Shown here piece after piece: positions 1 through 9,185 of a stretch of DNA of 64,000 nucleotides (position 1 is its first letter; each line of letters begins with the position of its first letter). The notes below the pieces were generated by a model, which worked only from the letters and a program-made list of their open reading frames with translations, was not told the DNA's origin and searched no databases. The translations under genes were made by a program, and so were the position numbers. The stretch is from Flavobacteriaceae bacterium MAR_2010_72 (GTDB taxonomy: Bacteria; Bacteroidota; Bacteroidia; Flavobacteriales; Flavobacteriaceae). The stretch covers positions 1,178,001 to 1,242,000 of the forward strand of contig QXCW01000002.1 of NCBI GenBank assembly GCA_003550275.1, written 5' to 3'.

Positions 1-674
1 TTATAGGTTGGAATGAGTCCATCAATCTGTGCTTCATTGGTGAATGGGTTAAGATAGCCCGAAAAGCCCATGTAGGTCAATTGCAAACTGTAAATAGAAC
101 GTTTTAAACTTTTTGGTTGATAGTCCAAATGCGGAAATTCTTCAGCTAGCTTATGATAGCCTTCAGGAACCATATTCAATAATTCCGTTTTGGAATAGGG
201 CATCTCAACTTTCAACGTGTCGTTGCCCGTTAGGGCCAATTGTAAGGTGTTGGATTTGGCAATCAGTTGTTCGGTAAAGCTCACTAAAGCTTCAGTACTA
301 TAGGCATCATTAATTTGAAGTGATTTATGAAGGGGTAAGCGGTAGTAATTAATGGCCCAAAGCAGATGGAATGCAAAATAACCAATCGAAAAAGCCGATA
401 ACACATCAAGTATGAAGTTTTTGGTATCCTTAACGATGCGTTTTCTATGTAAAACCAACCACCTTATGATATATATGGCAAGCAGTGTATATAATACGTC
501 CCCAACTGAAAATGGAACCCATCCAAAACTATATCGCATCAATTTGGAAATAAAAATATATAGGCCATTGCTGTAATACCGTTCCACAAGCTCGGGAAAG
601 TTTGCTAGGATTTTAAGGACTATAATTTGAATAATGAAGGAAAACCCTATAATTAGTTTCTTATATTTCAGCAT
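1..674 (-). CDS. DUF3810 family membrane protein (5' part only, runs off the left edge)
   Basis: I translated this by hand from an ATG at 674 on the minus strand; the frame stays open to base 1, giving 224 codons without a stop. The N-terminus has hydrophobic segments at roughly residues 5-20, 45-75 and 95-120, so it is a multi-pass membrane protein. The last visible residues, NPFTNEAQIDGLIPTY, match what I recall of DUF3810 proteins of Bacteroidota, in which a zinc-peptidase-like HExxH motif follows shortly after; that part lies outside the window. It is divergent from pepD, with 73 bp between the two starts. Function is unknown. The family call rests on recall of this motif. Confidence 0.72.
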   Translation of the reverse strand, partial: MLKYKKLIIGFSFIIQIIVLKILANFPELVERYYSNGLYIFISKLMRYSFGWVPFSVGDVLYTLLAIYIIRWLVLHRKRIVKDTKNFILDVLSAFSIGYFAFHLLWAINYYRLPLHKSLQINDAYSTEALVSFTEQLIAKSNTLQLALTGNDTLKVEMPYSKTELLNMVPEGYHKLAEEFPHLDYQPKSLKRSIYSLQLTYMGFSGYLNPFTNEAQIDGLIPTY

Positions 675-719
675 AGTCCAAAAATAGAAAATTGTTTCGG
701 TATCCTTACATTGAATAAT

Positions 720-727
720 TACCTTTG
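720..727 (+). promoter_or_regulatory. candidate -7 box for pepD
   Basis: TACCTTTG fits the Bacteroidota -7 consensus TAnnTTTG and ends 20 bp before the pepD ATG. No good -33 TTTG element lies at the usual 19-bp spacing, so support comes from the -7 box and its position alone. Confidence 0.45.
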
Positions 728-747
728 TGCATTAAGACAAAAAAACT

Positions 748-2208
748 ATGAGTTCAGACATCAGACAATTACAGCCAACAGCACTTTGGAACAAGTTTGC
801 GGACCTCAATGCGGTGCCTCGTCCTTCTAAAAAAGAAGAACGCGTGATCCAATTCATGAAAGATTTTGGTAAGCGTTTAGGCTTAGAAACCCAAGAAGAT
901 AAGGTGGGCAACGTTATAATTAAAAAGCCAGCAACTCCAGGAATGGAGGATCGAAAAACCGTGGTGATGCAATCGCATCTCGATATGGTTCACCAAAAAA
1001 ATAATGACACCGTATTTGATTTTGAGACCCAAGGCATTGATATGTACATTGATGGGAATTGGGTAAAGGCAAAAGACACTACTTTAGGAGCGGATAACGG
1101 ATTGGGAGTCGCAACCATTATGGCAGTTTTGGAAAGTACGGATATTGCACACCCTGCAATTGAAGCCTTGTTTACCATAGATGAGGAAACAGGAATGACA
1201 GGAGCAAAAGGTCTTGAGGCAGGATTGTTGTCGGGTGATATTTTGTTAAATCTTGATACGGAAGAAGATGATGAAATAGGCGTAGGCTGTGCGGGTGGTT
1301 TAGACGTTACGGCTACGAGAAGCTACAAAGAAGAAGAAACACCAGAGTTTAAAACAGGTTTTGAAATTACCGTTAAAGGCTTGAATGGCGGACACTCTGG
1401 TATGGATATCCATAAAGGGTTAGGGAATGCCAATAAGATCATGAACCGACTTCTATTTGATGGTTTTGAAAACTATGGGTTGCGTATTGCCGAAATTAAT
1501 GGGGGTAGTTTACGTAATGCCATTCCGCGTGAGAGTAGGGCGATTGTTGCTATAGATGACATGCATTCAGAGACCTTTATAACTGAAATGAAGGATTTGG
1601 CCAATAGCATTAAAACAGAGTTGAAAACCATGGAGCCAAAGTTGGAGATCTTGTTAGCACCAACCGAAACTCCAAAACATATTATGGATCTTGGTGTTCA
1701 GGAAGGTTTGACGCGAGCTATTTACGCTGCCCATAATGGTGTGTACCGCATGAGTGCGGACATTCCTGAATTAGTTGAAACTTCAAACAATATAGCCAAA
1801 GTGGTGGTAAAAGATGGTGAAATAAAAGTAGCGTGTTTAACGCGTTCTTCTGTTGAAACCTCTAAAAGGGATTTGGCTAATGCTTTACGCGCCACCTTTG
1901 AATTAACCGGATGTGAAGTGGAGTTCTCTGGTGACTATCCTGGATGGACGCCTAATATGGAATCACCAATTTTAAAGGTACTGACACAAATTTACAAGGA
2001 CCTCAATGGTCAAGATGCTCATGTTGCTGCCTGTCATGCAGGTCTTGAATGTGGTATTTTAGGAACCAATTACCCTACTATGGATATGATCAGTTTTGGA
2101 CCAAACATTAGAGGTGCACATTCGCCAGATGAGCGTGTACAAATTTCTTCAGTACAGAAATACTGGGAATTTGTATTGAAAATCCTAAAAGCTATTCCAA
2201 AAAAATAG
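748..2208 (+). CDS. pepD: aminoacyl-histidine dipeptidase, M20 family (PepD)
   Basis: A 486-residue cytosolic M20 metallopeptidase that hydrolyses Xaa-His and other dipeptides. The di-zinc site is visible: H77 and D79 in QSHLDMV, the bridging D116 in LGADNG, and the E146-E147 pair in IDEETG. The lid/dimerisation insert carries GGHSGMDI, and the C-terminal ligand region reads FGPNIRGAHSPDE. Length and motif order match bacterial PepD (about 485 residues). The ATG follows the -7 box at 720 with a short leader, typical for this phylum. It is a single-gene unit closed by a strong bidirectional terminator shared with the convergent PPIase gene. Confidence 0.95.
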   Translation: MSSDIRQLQPTALWNKFADLNAVPRPSKKEERVIQFMKDFGKRLGLETQEDKVGNVIIKKPATPGMEDRKTVVMQSHLDMVHQKNNDTVFDFETQGIDMYIDGNWVKAKDTTLGADNGLGVATIMAVLESTDIAHPAIEALFTIDEETGMTGAKGLEAGLLSGDILLNLDTEEDDEIGVGCAGGLDVTATRSYKEEETPEFKTGFEITVKGLNGGHSGMDIHKGLGNANKIMNRLLFDGFENYGLRIAEINGGSLRNAIPRESRAIVAIDDMHSETFITEMKDLANSIKTELKTMEPKLEILLAPTETPKHIMDLGVQEGLTRAIYAAHNGVYRMSADIPELVETSNNIAKVVVKDGEIKVACLTRSSVETSKRDLANALRATFELTGCEVEFSGDYPGWTPNMESPILKVLTQIYKDLNGQDAHVAACHAGLECGILGTNYPTMDMISFGPNIRGAHSPDERVQISSVQKYWEFVLKILKAIPKK

Positions 2209-2214
2209 AGACAT

Positions 2215-2244
2215 AAAAAAAGCAGCTAACGAGCTGCTTTTTTT
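2215..2244. terminator. bidirectional intrinsic terminator between pepD and the cyclophilin-FKBP gene
   Basis: A perfect 7-bp stem AGCAGCT / AGCTGCT with a 4-nt loop (2221-2238) is flanked by an A-run on the left and a T-run on the right, so it can end transcripts from both convergent genes. Confidence 0.88.
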
Positions 2245-2261
2245 GTTATGAGTGACCGTGA

Positions 2262-3485
2262 TTATTCGGTAATTGAAACCATTTCTAGTACAAATACAAT
2301 ATCCGTATTAGGCTCAATTAATGGCGGTGCGCCCTGTTCGCCATAGGCTAAATGGGATGGCATATAGAAAAATGCTTTATCTCCAACCCTTAAACTAGCA
2401 GCCGCTTCTTTAAAACCAGCAATCATGCGGGCGTCTGGACTAATAGTCATTGGCATAGGTGAATACATTTGACGTTCAATTTTTTGTTGGTTGAATTTAC
2501 CATGACGCTCTTCAACGGCTTGGATGTTACTATCAAATAAACGACCATCAGTAAAGTACCCTTCATAGTTTACCGTTACATTATCGCCAGCTTTAGGTTT
2601 CGCTCCTGTACCTTTAGTGATATAATGAACTTTAAGTCCTGAAGCTAATGTGTTGGCTTTGCTTAAATACCCGTCAAGAATTGGTTTTTGGGTTACAGCA
2701 GCTTCTGCATTTTTGGCATCGATTGCTTTTTGCTCTTCTTCCGCTTTTAGGCGTGCTTCTTCACGAATGGCGTCCTGTCTTTCTCTTATCTTGGGCAGTT
2801 CTTCCTCAAATACTTTTGGCGCATTGAAGTTATTTGCTGCCGATCCTTTTCGGATGATATTAACGTGTTCAATTATAACAGGTTCTATAGGTTTGTTTCC
2901 TGGCCCGGTTGCAACATTAGAAATAGAATCTTGAATCTCTAAACCTTCAACCAACACACCAAAAACAGCATGACAGCTTACTCTGGGATTATCACAATTT
3001 TTAAGGTTGCCTTGTTGATCGTAAGCATCAAGATTTGGATAAGGCACTTCAGTGATAAAAAACTGACTTCCATTGGTAGAAGCTCCGCCATTAGCCATGG
3101 ATAAAATACCAGGTTTGTCATGTCTTAAATCGGGATGGAATTCATCTTCAAAACGATACCCTGGATCGCCCGAACCTGTTCCTGTAGGATCGCCGCCTTG
3201 GATCATAAATTGATCCATAACACGGTGAAAGGTTAAACTGTCAAAATATTTTTTTCCTTTGTATTCTTCTTTAACCATCGGGTGATTACCTTCAGCAAGT
3301 GCTACGAAATTAGCTACGGTTACAGGCACTTTTTCAAATTCGAGTTTGGCAATCATGTTGCCTTTATTCGTGATAAATTCGGCATAAAGGCCATCGTCTA
3401 AATTAGGATATTTGTCTTGACAAGACGAGCTGCTCATTAAAAGCACCAAAGCTAATAAGTGTAATGGTTTACTAATCAATTTCAT
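2262..3485 (-). CDS. lipoprotein peptidyl-prolyl isomerase, cyclophilin-FKBP fusion
   Basis: A 407-residue envelope PPIase with two unrelated isomerase folds in one chain. The lipobox SSSSC puts the lipidated Cys at position 22. Residues about 30-215 are a cyclophilin domain with FHRV (R88), MIQGGDP (Q95) and NGSQFFIT (139-145). A Glu/Lys-rich probable helical linker covers about 228-265. Residues about 285-405 are an FKBP domain with DNVTVNYEG and FYMPSHLAYGE. It sits 12 bp downstream of gldI, itself an FKBP lipoprotein, suggesting a joint role in folding surface or gliding proteins. The two-domain architecture is common in Flavobacteriia; substrates are not known to me. Confidence 0.92.
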   Translation of the reverse strand: MKLISKPLHLLALVLLMSSSSCQDKYPNLDDGLYAEFITNKGNMIAKLEFEKVPVTVANFVALAEGNHPMVKEEYKGKKYFDSLTFHRVMDQFMIQGGDPTGTGSGDPGYRFEDEFHPDLRHDKPGILSMANGGASTNGSQFFITEVPYPNLDAYDQQGNLKNCDNPRVSCHAVFGVLVEGLEIQDSISNVATGPGNKPIEPVIIEHVNIIRKGSAANNFNAPKVFEEELPKIRERQDAIREEARLKAEEEQKAIDAKNAEAAVTQKPILDGYLSKANTLASGLKVHYITKGTGAKPKAGDNVTVNYEGYFTDGRLFDSNIQAVEERHGKFNQQKIERQMYSPMPMTISPDARMIAGFKEAAASLRVGDKAFFYMPSHLAYGEQGAPPLIEPNTDIVFVLEMVSITE

Positions 3486-3497
3486 AGATGTTTGTGT

Positions 3498-4043
3498 TTA
3501 GTTGTTTTGTGTTTTTGTTATTGAATTTACGGTTACTTTACATATTAATGGAATATTGGTACCAATACGCTTGGTGTCTCCATAGTAACCATAGGCTTTT
3601 TGCGATGGGAATAAAAAGGTGACCGTTTCACCGGGTTTCATAAGTTTTAAGCCTTCACGAAGTCCTGTAAAAAGTTCTTCCTGATCCATGGCATAATTTT
3701 GTGTTGGAATATCATTGAAGGAATAAATCTCATTTCCTCGTAAATCCTTGATATTATAATTGAAGTTGACAATATCTCCAAAGTCAGCCATAATGGTGTC
3801 TTGCTCTACTTTGGTGTCATATGAGTACCAAAATCCGCTTTCTGAAGCAATAAACTCTTTTTCAGGTTGCTTTTCTATTATAGCAAAAATCTGTTTTTGC
3901 TCACGTTCGTTTAATTTTATATTGCGTTCGGCAGATTCCTTGATAAAAGAACCTGATTTTTTTGAGATAGGTTGGCGTGCTTCAGGGGTTTTGCAACTGA
4001 AGGCCATACAAGCTATTACGATTATGATTATAGGTTTCATCAT
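3498..4043 (-). CDS. gldI: gliding motility-associated PPIase lipoprotein GldI
   Basis: A 181-residue lipoprotein (lipobox AFSC, Cys17) with a single FKBP domain over about residues 85-178, including FGDIVNFNYNIKD and PGETVTFLFPSQKAYG. GldI is needed for gliding in Flavobacterium johnsoniae and is thought to help fold gliding/T9SS components in the periplasm. Its ATG overlaps the nrnA stop by 4 bp (ATGA), showing translational coupling, and the cyclophilin-FKBP gene follows. The nrnA-gldI pairing is what I remember from other flavobacteria and supports the assignment. The presence of gldI suggests, but does not prove, that the organism glides. Confidence 0.9.
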   Translation of the reverse strand: MMKPIIIIVIACMAFSCKTPEARQPISKKSGSFIKESAERNIKLNEREQKQIFAIIEKQPEKEFIASESGFWYSYDTKVEQDTIMADFGDIVNFNYNIKDLRGNEIYSFNDIPTQNYAMDQEELFTGLREGLKLMKPGETVTFLFPSQKAYGYYGDTKRIGTNIPLICKVTVNSITKTQNN

Positions 4044-5056
4044 AAGTTCAGGACATGTTTATAGGTGGGTAATATACGTATAAATTTTTCAACTGTGGCT
4101 TCCATTGTTAAATCACTTTTTCCACCAGCCGCGTTGATATGGCCGCCACCTTCAAAATGCGCTCTTGAAAATTCGTTGACTGAAAAATCACCCTTACTGC
4201 GCAACGAAACCTTAATAATTTGGTCTTGCTGGCTTTCAATAAAAATAGCAGCAAACACAATGCCTTTTAGCGATAGACCATAATTGACAAAACCTTCAGT
4301 ATCTCCTTTTTTGAAATTATAGGTATTAAGCTCGTCTTGGCTTAAGGTAATATAGGCGGTGTTATACTCTGGCAATACTTTTAAATTTCGTAAGGCACAG
4401 CCAAGTAATTGTAGCTGGTTATAACTACTGGTGTCGTAGATGTTAGTATGAATTTGTGCATTATTGGCACCTTTTTCTATAAGGGCGGCAATCACCTTAT
4501 GGGTTTGGCTTGTGGTTGATGGAAACCTAAAAGATCCGGTATCGGTCATAATACCGGTATAAAGACAAGTGGCAATTTCGGCGTTGATATGATCTGTATC
4601 CTCTAACATGTTTATGAAATTGTAAACCATTTCACAGGTCGAGGACATCGACACATCCGAATAGGTATAGGTGGCATAACCATCAGGTTGCTGGTGATGA
4701 TCGATCATGATTTTTACAGCTCTGGATTTGGTTACAACTGCTTCCATATTCCCAATTCGGTTTAGGGCATTGAAATCCAAAGTGAAAATAACATCAGCCT
4801 GATCAATGATAAGATCGGAAGCTTCAGTTTGGTTGTCGTAGATCATGACAGATTCTTCAGCAGGCATCCATTTTAGAAAGTCGGGATAGTCGTTTGGTGC
4901 AATAATAACAATCTTGTGTCCAAATTGTTTGAGATAATGGTAAAGCCCTAAGCTAGAGCCAATGGCATCACCATCTGGGTTTTTATGAGGTACAACAACA
5001 ATAGACTTTGGTTCGCTTAACAGTTGTTTTATGTGCTTAATATCGTCTTTTTTCAT
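4040..5056 (-). CDS. nrnA: DHH-family nanoRNase / pAp phosphatase (NrnA-like)
   Basis: A 338-residue cytosolic phosphoesterase that finishes RNA turnover by degrading short oligonucleotides, and in many species also dephosphorylates 3'-phosphoadenosine-5'-phosphate. The manganese-site motifs are clear: HKNPDGDA (H24, D28, D30), D94, and the signature IDHH (D119-H121). The C-terminal DHHA1 domain has GGGHINAAGG. First gene of a minus-strand operon with gldI and the PPIase fusion. It is divergent from ndk, so the roughly 130-bp gap holds both promoters; I could place only that of ndk. Confidence 0.92.
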   Translation of the reverse strand: MKKDDIKHIKQLLSEPKSIVVVPHKNPDGDAIGSSLGLYHYLKQFGHKIVIIAPNDYPDFLKWMPAEESVMIYDNQTEASDLIIDQADVIFTLDFNALNRIGNMEAVVTKSRAVKIMIDHHQQPDGYATYTYSDVSMSSTCEMVYNFINMLEDTDHINAEIATCLYTGIMTDTGSFRFPSTTSQTHKVIAALIEKGANNAQIHTNIYDTSSYNQLQLLGCALRNLKVLPEYNTAYITLSQDELNTYNFKKGDTEGFVNYGLSLKGIVFAAIFIESQQDQIIKVSLRSKGDFSVNEFSRAHFEGGGHINAAGGKSDLTMEATVEKFIRILPTYKHVLNL

Positions 5057-5138
5057 CGAGAGCGAAGATACAATTTAATAGCAAATGCGTTGCAATTTAA
5101 AACTCACTTTTGTAAAAATATCCTAATCCTATTTATAG

Positions 5139-5168
5139 TTGTAAATATAGATAAAAGCCTTATTTTTG
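5139..5168 (+). promoter_or_regulatory. ndk promoter (TTG-N19-TATTTTTG)
   Basis: A TTG at 5139-5141 is followed by exactly 19 bp and the -7 box TATTTTTG at 5161-5168, a textbook flavobacterial sigma promoter, ending 19 bp before the ndk ATG. Confidence 0.82.
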
Positions 5169-5187
5169 CACGAAATTTAAAAATACT

Positions 5188-5607
5188 ATGGCAACAAATA
5201 GAACATTTACAATGCTAAAGCCAGATGCTGTTGAAAAAGGACACATTGGCGCAATATTAGAAAAAATCAATACTGCTGGTTTTAGGATCGTAGCAATGAA
5301 ACTTACTCAAATGACAACGGCCGATGCGCAAGCATTTTACGCCATACATAAGGAGCGTCCGTTTTTCCCAGATTTAGTGGAATATATGACGCGCGGCCCT
5401 ATTGTAGCTGCAATTTTAGAAAAGGATAATGCGGTTGAGGATTTTAGAACTCTTATTGGTGCTACTAATCCTGCTGATGCAGCTGAAGGGACTATTAGAA
5501 AATTGTACGCGGCCTCTATTGGTGAGAATGCTGTACACGGAAGTGACAGTGATGAAAATGCTGCTATTGAAGGCGCATTTCATTTCGCTGGAAGAGACAT
5601 GTTTTAG
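5188..5607 (+). CDS. ndk: nucleoside diphosphate kinase
   Basis: A 139-residue enzyme transferring the gamma phosphate between nucleoside triphosphates and diphosphates through a phospho-histidine. The catalytic His117 lies in NAVHGSDS, and the N-terminal [10 protein letters not shown] with K11 is the family signature. Length equals the bacterial norm (about 140). The start is fixed by the promoter at 5139-5168 with a short leader. Single-gene unit with its own promoter and terminator. Confidence 0.97.
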   Translation: MATNRTFTMLKPDAVEKGHIGAILEKINTAGFRIVAMKLTQMTTADAQAFYAIHKERPFFPDLVEYMTRGPIVAAILEKDNAVEDFRTLIGATNPADAAEGTIRKLYAASIGENAVHGSDSDENAAIEGAFHFAGRDMF

Positions 5608-5630
5608 AACCTAATATTGAATAATGATAT

Positions 5631-5662
5631 AAAGCCTGTACCTAGTTGCAGGCTTTTTTTTT
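5631..5662. terminator. intrinsic terminator after ndk
   Basis: Stem AAAGCCTG / CAGGCTTT (5631-5638 and 5649-5656) with a 10-nt loop runs into nine T residues (5654-5662). The T-run overlaps the stop codon of the convergent DUF721 gene. Confidence 0.85.
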
Positions 5663-5957
5663 AGCGAAGCACCAGTTTTTTAATAACGTCTTTTCCTAGA
5701 GACTCATTAAGCATTTTGATGATTTTTTCGGTGCCGTAGCTTAATTCTTCTCGAAGTACACTAGAACTCAATTGCACATAAAGCGTATCTCGCTCTAATT
5801 TTATGGCCGTGGTGTAATTATTTACGCCATTACCCATCATGCTTTGCCAAGCATCTTTAACATTCACCTTGTCAAGACCGTCTTGCAGTTTGTTTGCTTC
5901 AACAAACTCTTTTAGCACATCATTAATGCGTAAATGGTCATTCTGGCGTTTAGTCAT
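5661..5957 (-). CDS. DUF721 protein, DciA-like
   Basis: A 98-residue soluble protein of the DUF721 family, whose best-known member DciA loads the replicative helicase in bacteria lacking DnaC/DnaI. The central DAWQSMMGNGVNNYTTAIKL followed by a basic strand-rich stretch (TLYVQLSSSVLREEL) is typical of the fold. It lies at the 3' end of the recF operon, overlapping the lipoprotein gene by 8 bp, fitting a DNA-replication role. The helicase-loader function is an inference from the family. Confidence 0.82.
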   Translation of the reverse strand: MTKRQNDHLRINDVLKEFVEANKLQDGLDKVNVKDAWQSMMGNGVNNYTTAIKLERDTLYVQLSSSVLREELSYGTEKIIKMLNESLGKDVIKKLVLR

Positions 5958-6375
5958 GGGTTATCGACAAAGGTTCATAGCGTTTATAAAGATAACGAAC
6001 ATTATTGGTATTTAAGATCAAAAGTTCGTCTTTTGTTGCCGATAATACCGTTTCTTTCCAAGTAGCGAAGTCGGTGCTGTAATATAAATTGAGGCTGTCG
6101 TTTTCAATTTTTAAAAGAAGAGTTTCCGCGTCATTGGATGCTTCAAAACCACCGATGAGATTAGGTTTTAATTTTTTTCTGAATCCAGTAAGGCTATCAC
6201 CAATATGAATATAATCTATGGTGTCACTAAAACTGTATATTTTTTTAACGCCGTTTGGAAGCGTAGCTTCTTTGATTTCCCAATACCCATTGATAAAAGG
6301 GATGTAATCCGCTGTGGGTTGTTTGCATCCAACCAAAGTCATAATTGCAATTGCGAACACTACTAGCTGTTTCAT
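5950..6375 (-). CDS. small lipoprotein of unknown function
   Basis: A 141-residue protein with a lipobox (LVGC, Cys17) and a probable beta-rich lipocalin-like body: [15 protein letters not shown] near the start, then several short strands. It starts inside recF (4-bp overlap) and its end overlaps the DUF721 start, so all three are co-translated. Genes of this kind sit between recF and DUF721 in related genomes as far as I recall, but I know of no assigned role. The lipocalin-like guess rests only on the G-x-W pattern (GYW) and predicted strands. Confidence 0.8.
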   Translation of the reverse strand: MKQLVVFAIAIMTLVGCKQPTADYIPFINGYWEIKEATLPNGVKKIYSFSDTIDYIHIGDSLTGFRKKLKPNLIGGFEASNDAETLLLKIENDSLNLYYSTDFATWKETVLSATKDELLILNTNNVRYLYKRYEPLSITHD

Positions 6376-7451
6376 AACTTGAAAATCTTGTAGGATTGAT
6401 GAATTTGTTTTACGACAGTTTCAGTACGATCGGCATGGGTGTCGCTGATAAAGAGCTGGCCAAAATGTTCGTCATCGACCAACTGAATGATTTGGGCTAC
6501 CCTGGTTTCATCCAACTTATCAAAAATATCATCGAGCAATAAAATAGGAGCCACACCACTTTGTTGTTTTATAAAATCGAATTGCGCCAATTTCAAGGCA
6601 ATCAAAAAGGATTTTTGCTGCCCTTGACTACCAAACTTTTTTATCGGGTAACTTTCAATTTCAAAATTGAGATCATCTTTGTGTACACCAACGCTAGTGT
6701 AATGCAAAGCCTTGTCTTTATTGAGATTGGATTTTAAAAGCTCATCAAGTTCAGCGTCAAACAAATCACTTTTATAGCTTAAATTAACAATTTCATTTTC
6801 GTTACTGATAGCATTGTATCGTGTTTTAAAAATAGGGATGAAGGCATTTAAAAACGCTTCACGGGTTTTAAATATCTTGGTACCATAGGTGTGCAATTGT
6901 TGATTGTATACCTCTATGGTTTGGGCATTGAATGTATTGTTTAATGCAAAATATTTGAGAAGTGCATTTCGTTGTCCTAGAACTTTATTGTAGTTGATAA
7001 GGTTGGTGAGATAGGTTTTATCACTTTGAGAGATGACACTATCAATAAACTTGCGTCTTGTATCACTACCTTCAATTATTAAATCCCGGTCGGCAGGAGA
7101 AATGATGACCAAAGGTATGAATCCAATATGGTCACTGAATTTTTCATAAGCTTTGCTATTGCGCTTTATGACTTTTTTCTGACCTTTTTTATAGGACACA
7201 ATAATTTTTTCCTCCCGATCGTCTTTGTCAAAAACACCATCAACAACAAAAAAGTCTTCATCATGCTTTATGTTTTGAGTGGTCACAGGATTGAAATAGC
7301 TTTTTCCGAACGACAAATGATAAATAGCGTCTAAAACATTGGTTTTACCGACACCATTTTTACCAACAAAACAATTTATTTTTGAATCGAAGCTAAAGGT
7401 CTGACTTTCAAAATTTTTATAATGAATTAATGAAAGCGTTTTTAAGATCAT
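6372..7451 (-). CDS. recF: DNA replication and repair protein RecF
   Basis: A 359-residue SMC-like ATPase that binds gapped DNA and helps RecOR load RecA. Walker A is GKNGVGKT at 30-37, the signature loop is [10 protein letters not shown] near 280, and Walker B is [11 protein letters not shown] around 304-314. The N-terminal [14 protein letters not shown] is the usual RecF opening. It heads a three-gene operon. Length fits the family. Confidence 0.95.
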   Translation of the reverse strand: MILKTLSLIHYKNFESQTFSFDSKINCFVGKNGVGKTNVLDAIYHLSFGKSYFNPVTTQNIKHDEDFFVVDGVFDKDDREEKIIVSYKKGQKKVIKRNSKAYEKFSDHIGFIPLVIISPADRDLIIEGSDTRRKFIDSVISQSDKTYLTNLINYNKVLGQRNALLKYFALNNTFNAQTIEVYNQQLHTYGTKIFKTREAFLNAFIPIFKTRYNAISNENEIVNLSYKSDLFDAELDELLKSNLNKDKALHYTSVGVHKDDLNFEIESYPIKKFGSQGQQKSFLIALKLAQFDFIKQQSGVAPILLLDDIFDKLDETRVAQIIQLVDDEHFGQLFISDTHADRTETVVKQIHQSYKIFKL

Positions 7452-7559
7452 GGATAAATAATGTGAATGCTTTTGATTTTAGTGAGCAATTGTAACAAAA
7501 GATGTGCAAATTATTGAAAAATAACAAATAATTTACCTTTTATTTACCAATAAAAATTT

Positions 7560-7567
7560 TATTTTTG
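7560..7567 (+). promoter_or_regulatory. candidate -7 box for the TPR-ribH operon
   Basis: TATTTTTG lies 20 bp before the ATG at 7588. The -33 position at 19-bp spacing reads TTT rather than TTG, so this is a partial match. Confidence 0.55.
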
Positions 7568-7587
7568 CGGGCACAAATAGAGAATAC

Positions 7588-8352
7588 ATGGCAACATATA
7601 AAAAAAGAGGGCATAAACCAAAAACCAAAGCAGAAAAGGAAGATAGTATTGAACAAAATTCAACTACAGCTGAAGTTTTTAATACTTTAGATGAAACTGC
7701 TTCCAAGACCGAAGAATGGGCAATTAAAAACCAAAAGTACATTTTTGTGATTGTTGGTTTGGCTGCTGCCATTGTTTTGGGATACTTGGGGTTTGACAAG
7801 TTTATTGCACAACCAAAGGCTAGTGAAGCTATGAACGAGATGTATACAGCCCAAACCTATTTTGATCAGGCTGTAAATGCTACTGAAAAAGATTCGCTCT
7901 TTACCTTGGCCTTGAATGGAGGTGAAGGAAAGTTTGGTATGTTAGATATTATTAATGAATATGGCGGAACTCCAGCAGCCAACTTGGCTAACTACTATGC
8001 CGGAATGTCCTATTTAAACCTTAGGGATTATACCAATGCCATTACTTACTTGGAAGACTTTTCAAGTGATGATGTGGTTTTAAATGCTATTGCAAAAGGT
8101 GGTATTGGCGATGCCTTCGCACAATTGAACCAGCAAGAGAATGCTTTAGAATATTATGAAAAAGCAGTTGCCGTTTCTGATAATGAATTCACGGCGCCTT
8201 TATATCTGTTCAAAGCAGGAAGTGTGGCTATGGTTTTAGAGAATTACGACAAAGCACTTAAATACTTTAATCGCATTAAGGATGAATTTCCAAATTCAAC
8301 TGAAGCGACCAATATTGAAGTCTTTATAGGTAAGGCTGAAGCAAGCATGTAA
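7588..8352 (+). CDS. membrane-anchored TPR protein
   Basis: A 254-residue protein with a basic cytoplasmic N-terminus (KKRGHKPKTKAEK), one transmembrane helix at about 50-68, and a periplasmic tail with tetratricopeptide-like repeats, best seen in YYAGMSYLNLRDYTNAITYL and EYYEKAVAVSDN. The architecture resembles YfgM-type ancillary proteins that work with SecYEG and periplasmic chaperones; orthologues next to ribH are typical of Flavobacteriaceae. The stop codon is 1 bp before ribH, so the two are co-transcribed. The molecular role is inferred from topology only. Confidence 0.83.
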   Translation: MATYKKRGHKPKTKAEKEDSIEQNSTTAEVFNTLDETASKTEEWAIKNQKYIFVIVGLAAAIVLGYLGFDKFIAQPKASEAMNEMYTAQTYFDQAVNATEKDSLFTLALNGGEGKFGMLDIINEYGGTPAANLANYYAGMSYLNLRDYTNAITYLEDFSSDDVVLNAIAKGGIGDAFAQLNQQENALEYYEKAVAVSDNEFTAPLYLFKAGSVAMVLENYDKALKYFNRIKDEFPNSTEATNIEVFIGKAEASM

Positions 8353-8353
8353 C

Positions 8354-8839
8354 ATGGCAACGATAAACCAAAATTTATCAGACTACGATAAAACTGCAAT
8401 CCCAAGCGCGAAAGATTTTCGGTTTGGGATTGTTGTTTCAGAGTGGAATTCCAAAATTACGGATGGGCTTTTAAAAGGGGCTTATGACACACTTTTAGAA
8501 CACGACGTAACTTCAGAAAACATTAATGTTTGGCATGTGCCAGGGAGTTATGAACTCATTTATGGCAGTAAAAAAATGCAGCAACAAGATGTAGATGTGG
8601 TCATTGCTATTGGTAGTGTCATTCAAGGAGAGACCAAACATTTTGATTTTGTTTGTGAAGCCGTTTCTCAAGGGATTAAAGACTTAAACGTGCAGAGTGA
8701 AACTCCCGTAATGTTTTGTGTGCTAACCGATAACACCATGCAACAGGCTATTGATCGTTCGGGTGGGAAGCATGGCAATAAGGGTGTTGAAGCCGCTGTG
8801 GCCGCAATTAAAATGGCCGCGCTTCGGAAGAATTCATAA
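8354..8839 (+). CDS. ribH: 6,7-dimethyl-8-ribityllumazine synthase
   Basis: A 161-residue enzyme for the penultimate step of riboflavin synthesis, condensing 5-amino-6-ribitylaminouracil with dihydroxybutanone phosphate; it assembles into pentamers or 60-mers. Family marks are VVSEWN (W31), VPGSYEL (63-69), the phosphate-binding GSVIQGETKHFDFV with catalytic H96, and the C-terminal GNKGVEAA. No other rib gene is in the window, so riboflavin genes are scattered. It is coupled to the preceding TPR gene. Confidence 0.95.
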   Translation: MATINQNLSDYDKTAIPSAKDFRFGIVVSEWNSKITDGLLKGAYDTLLEHDVTSENINVWHVPGSYELIYGSKKMQQQDVDVVIAIGSVIQGETKHFDFVCEAVSQGIKDLNVQSETPVMFCVLTDNTMQQAIDRSGGKHGNKGVEAAVAAIKMAALRKNS

Positions 8840-8927
8840 GGCATCCCAATCCACATAAGTGGCGGTTTTCATTAGGATTGTTAACAATTTTTAGGAATTC
8901 TAAAGTCATTTTTCCTTGTAATTTAAG

Positions 8928-8935
8928 TACATTTG
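8928..8935 (+). promoter_or_regulatory. candidate -7 box before the small membrane protein pair
   Basis: TACATTTG matches TAnnTTTG and lies 24 bp before the GTG at 8960. It overlaps a TTG (8933) that would otherwise be an upstream start, which argues for the GTG. No clear -33 partner. Confidence 0.4.
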
Positions 8936-8959
8936 AGCATAACAAAGGGAATTGTAATT

Positions 8960-9181
8960 GTGACTTTATTTAAGCAGCGAAAACATAAGCAATTTAAATA
9001 TACGCCTAGACACCTAGATGAGAAACAAAACACCAAACAGGGTTTAGAAGCACAATGGAATGAAGTTAGAGCTTCAAGTAAACGTAAGCGCAATATATTA
9101 ACGCGGCTCCCTTTTTTGGTCTTATTTTTGATTTGTGTATTGATATTAATATACATTTTAAATCAATACCAAACAACGTAA
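8960..9181 (+). CDS. small single-pass membrane protein, paralogue of the next gene
   Basis: I place the start at GTG 8960, giving 73 residues; the longer frame from TTG 8933 runs into a candidate promoter box. The protein has a basic soluble N-terminal part containing QFKYTPRHL and a C-terminal transmembrane helix (LPFLVLFLICVLILIYIL) followed by a few polar residues. The KFxYTPR motif and the overall plan recur in the adjacent 9186-9473 product, so the two are tandem paralogues. Function unknown; both precede mutL and may be co-transcribed with it. Confidence 0.7.
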   Translation: MTLFKQRKHKQFKYTPRHLDEKQNTKQGLEAQWNEVRASSKRKRNILTRLPFLVLFLICVLILIYILNQYQTT

Positions 9182-9185
9182 TATT

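Noticed and set aside
5024-5218. Short plus-strand frame across the nrnA-ndk gap
   Set aside because: It crosses the ndk promoter and has no family features; ndk starts at 5188 in another frame.
8933-8959. TTG start for the small membrane gene
   Set aside because: It overlaps a TAnnTTTG box; GTG 8960 gives a protein matching its paralogue in layout.
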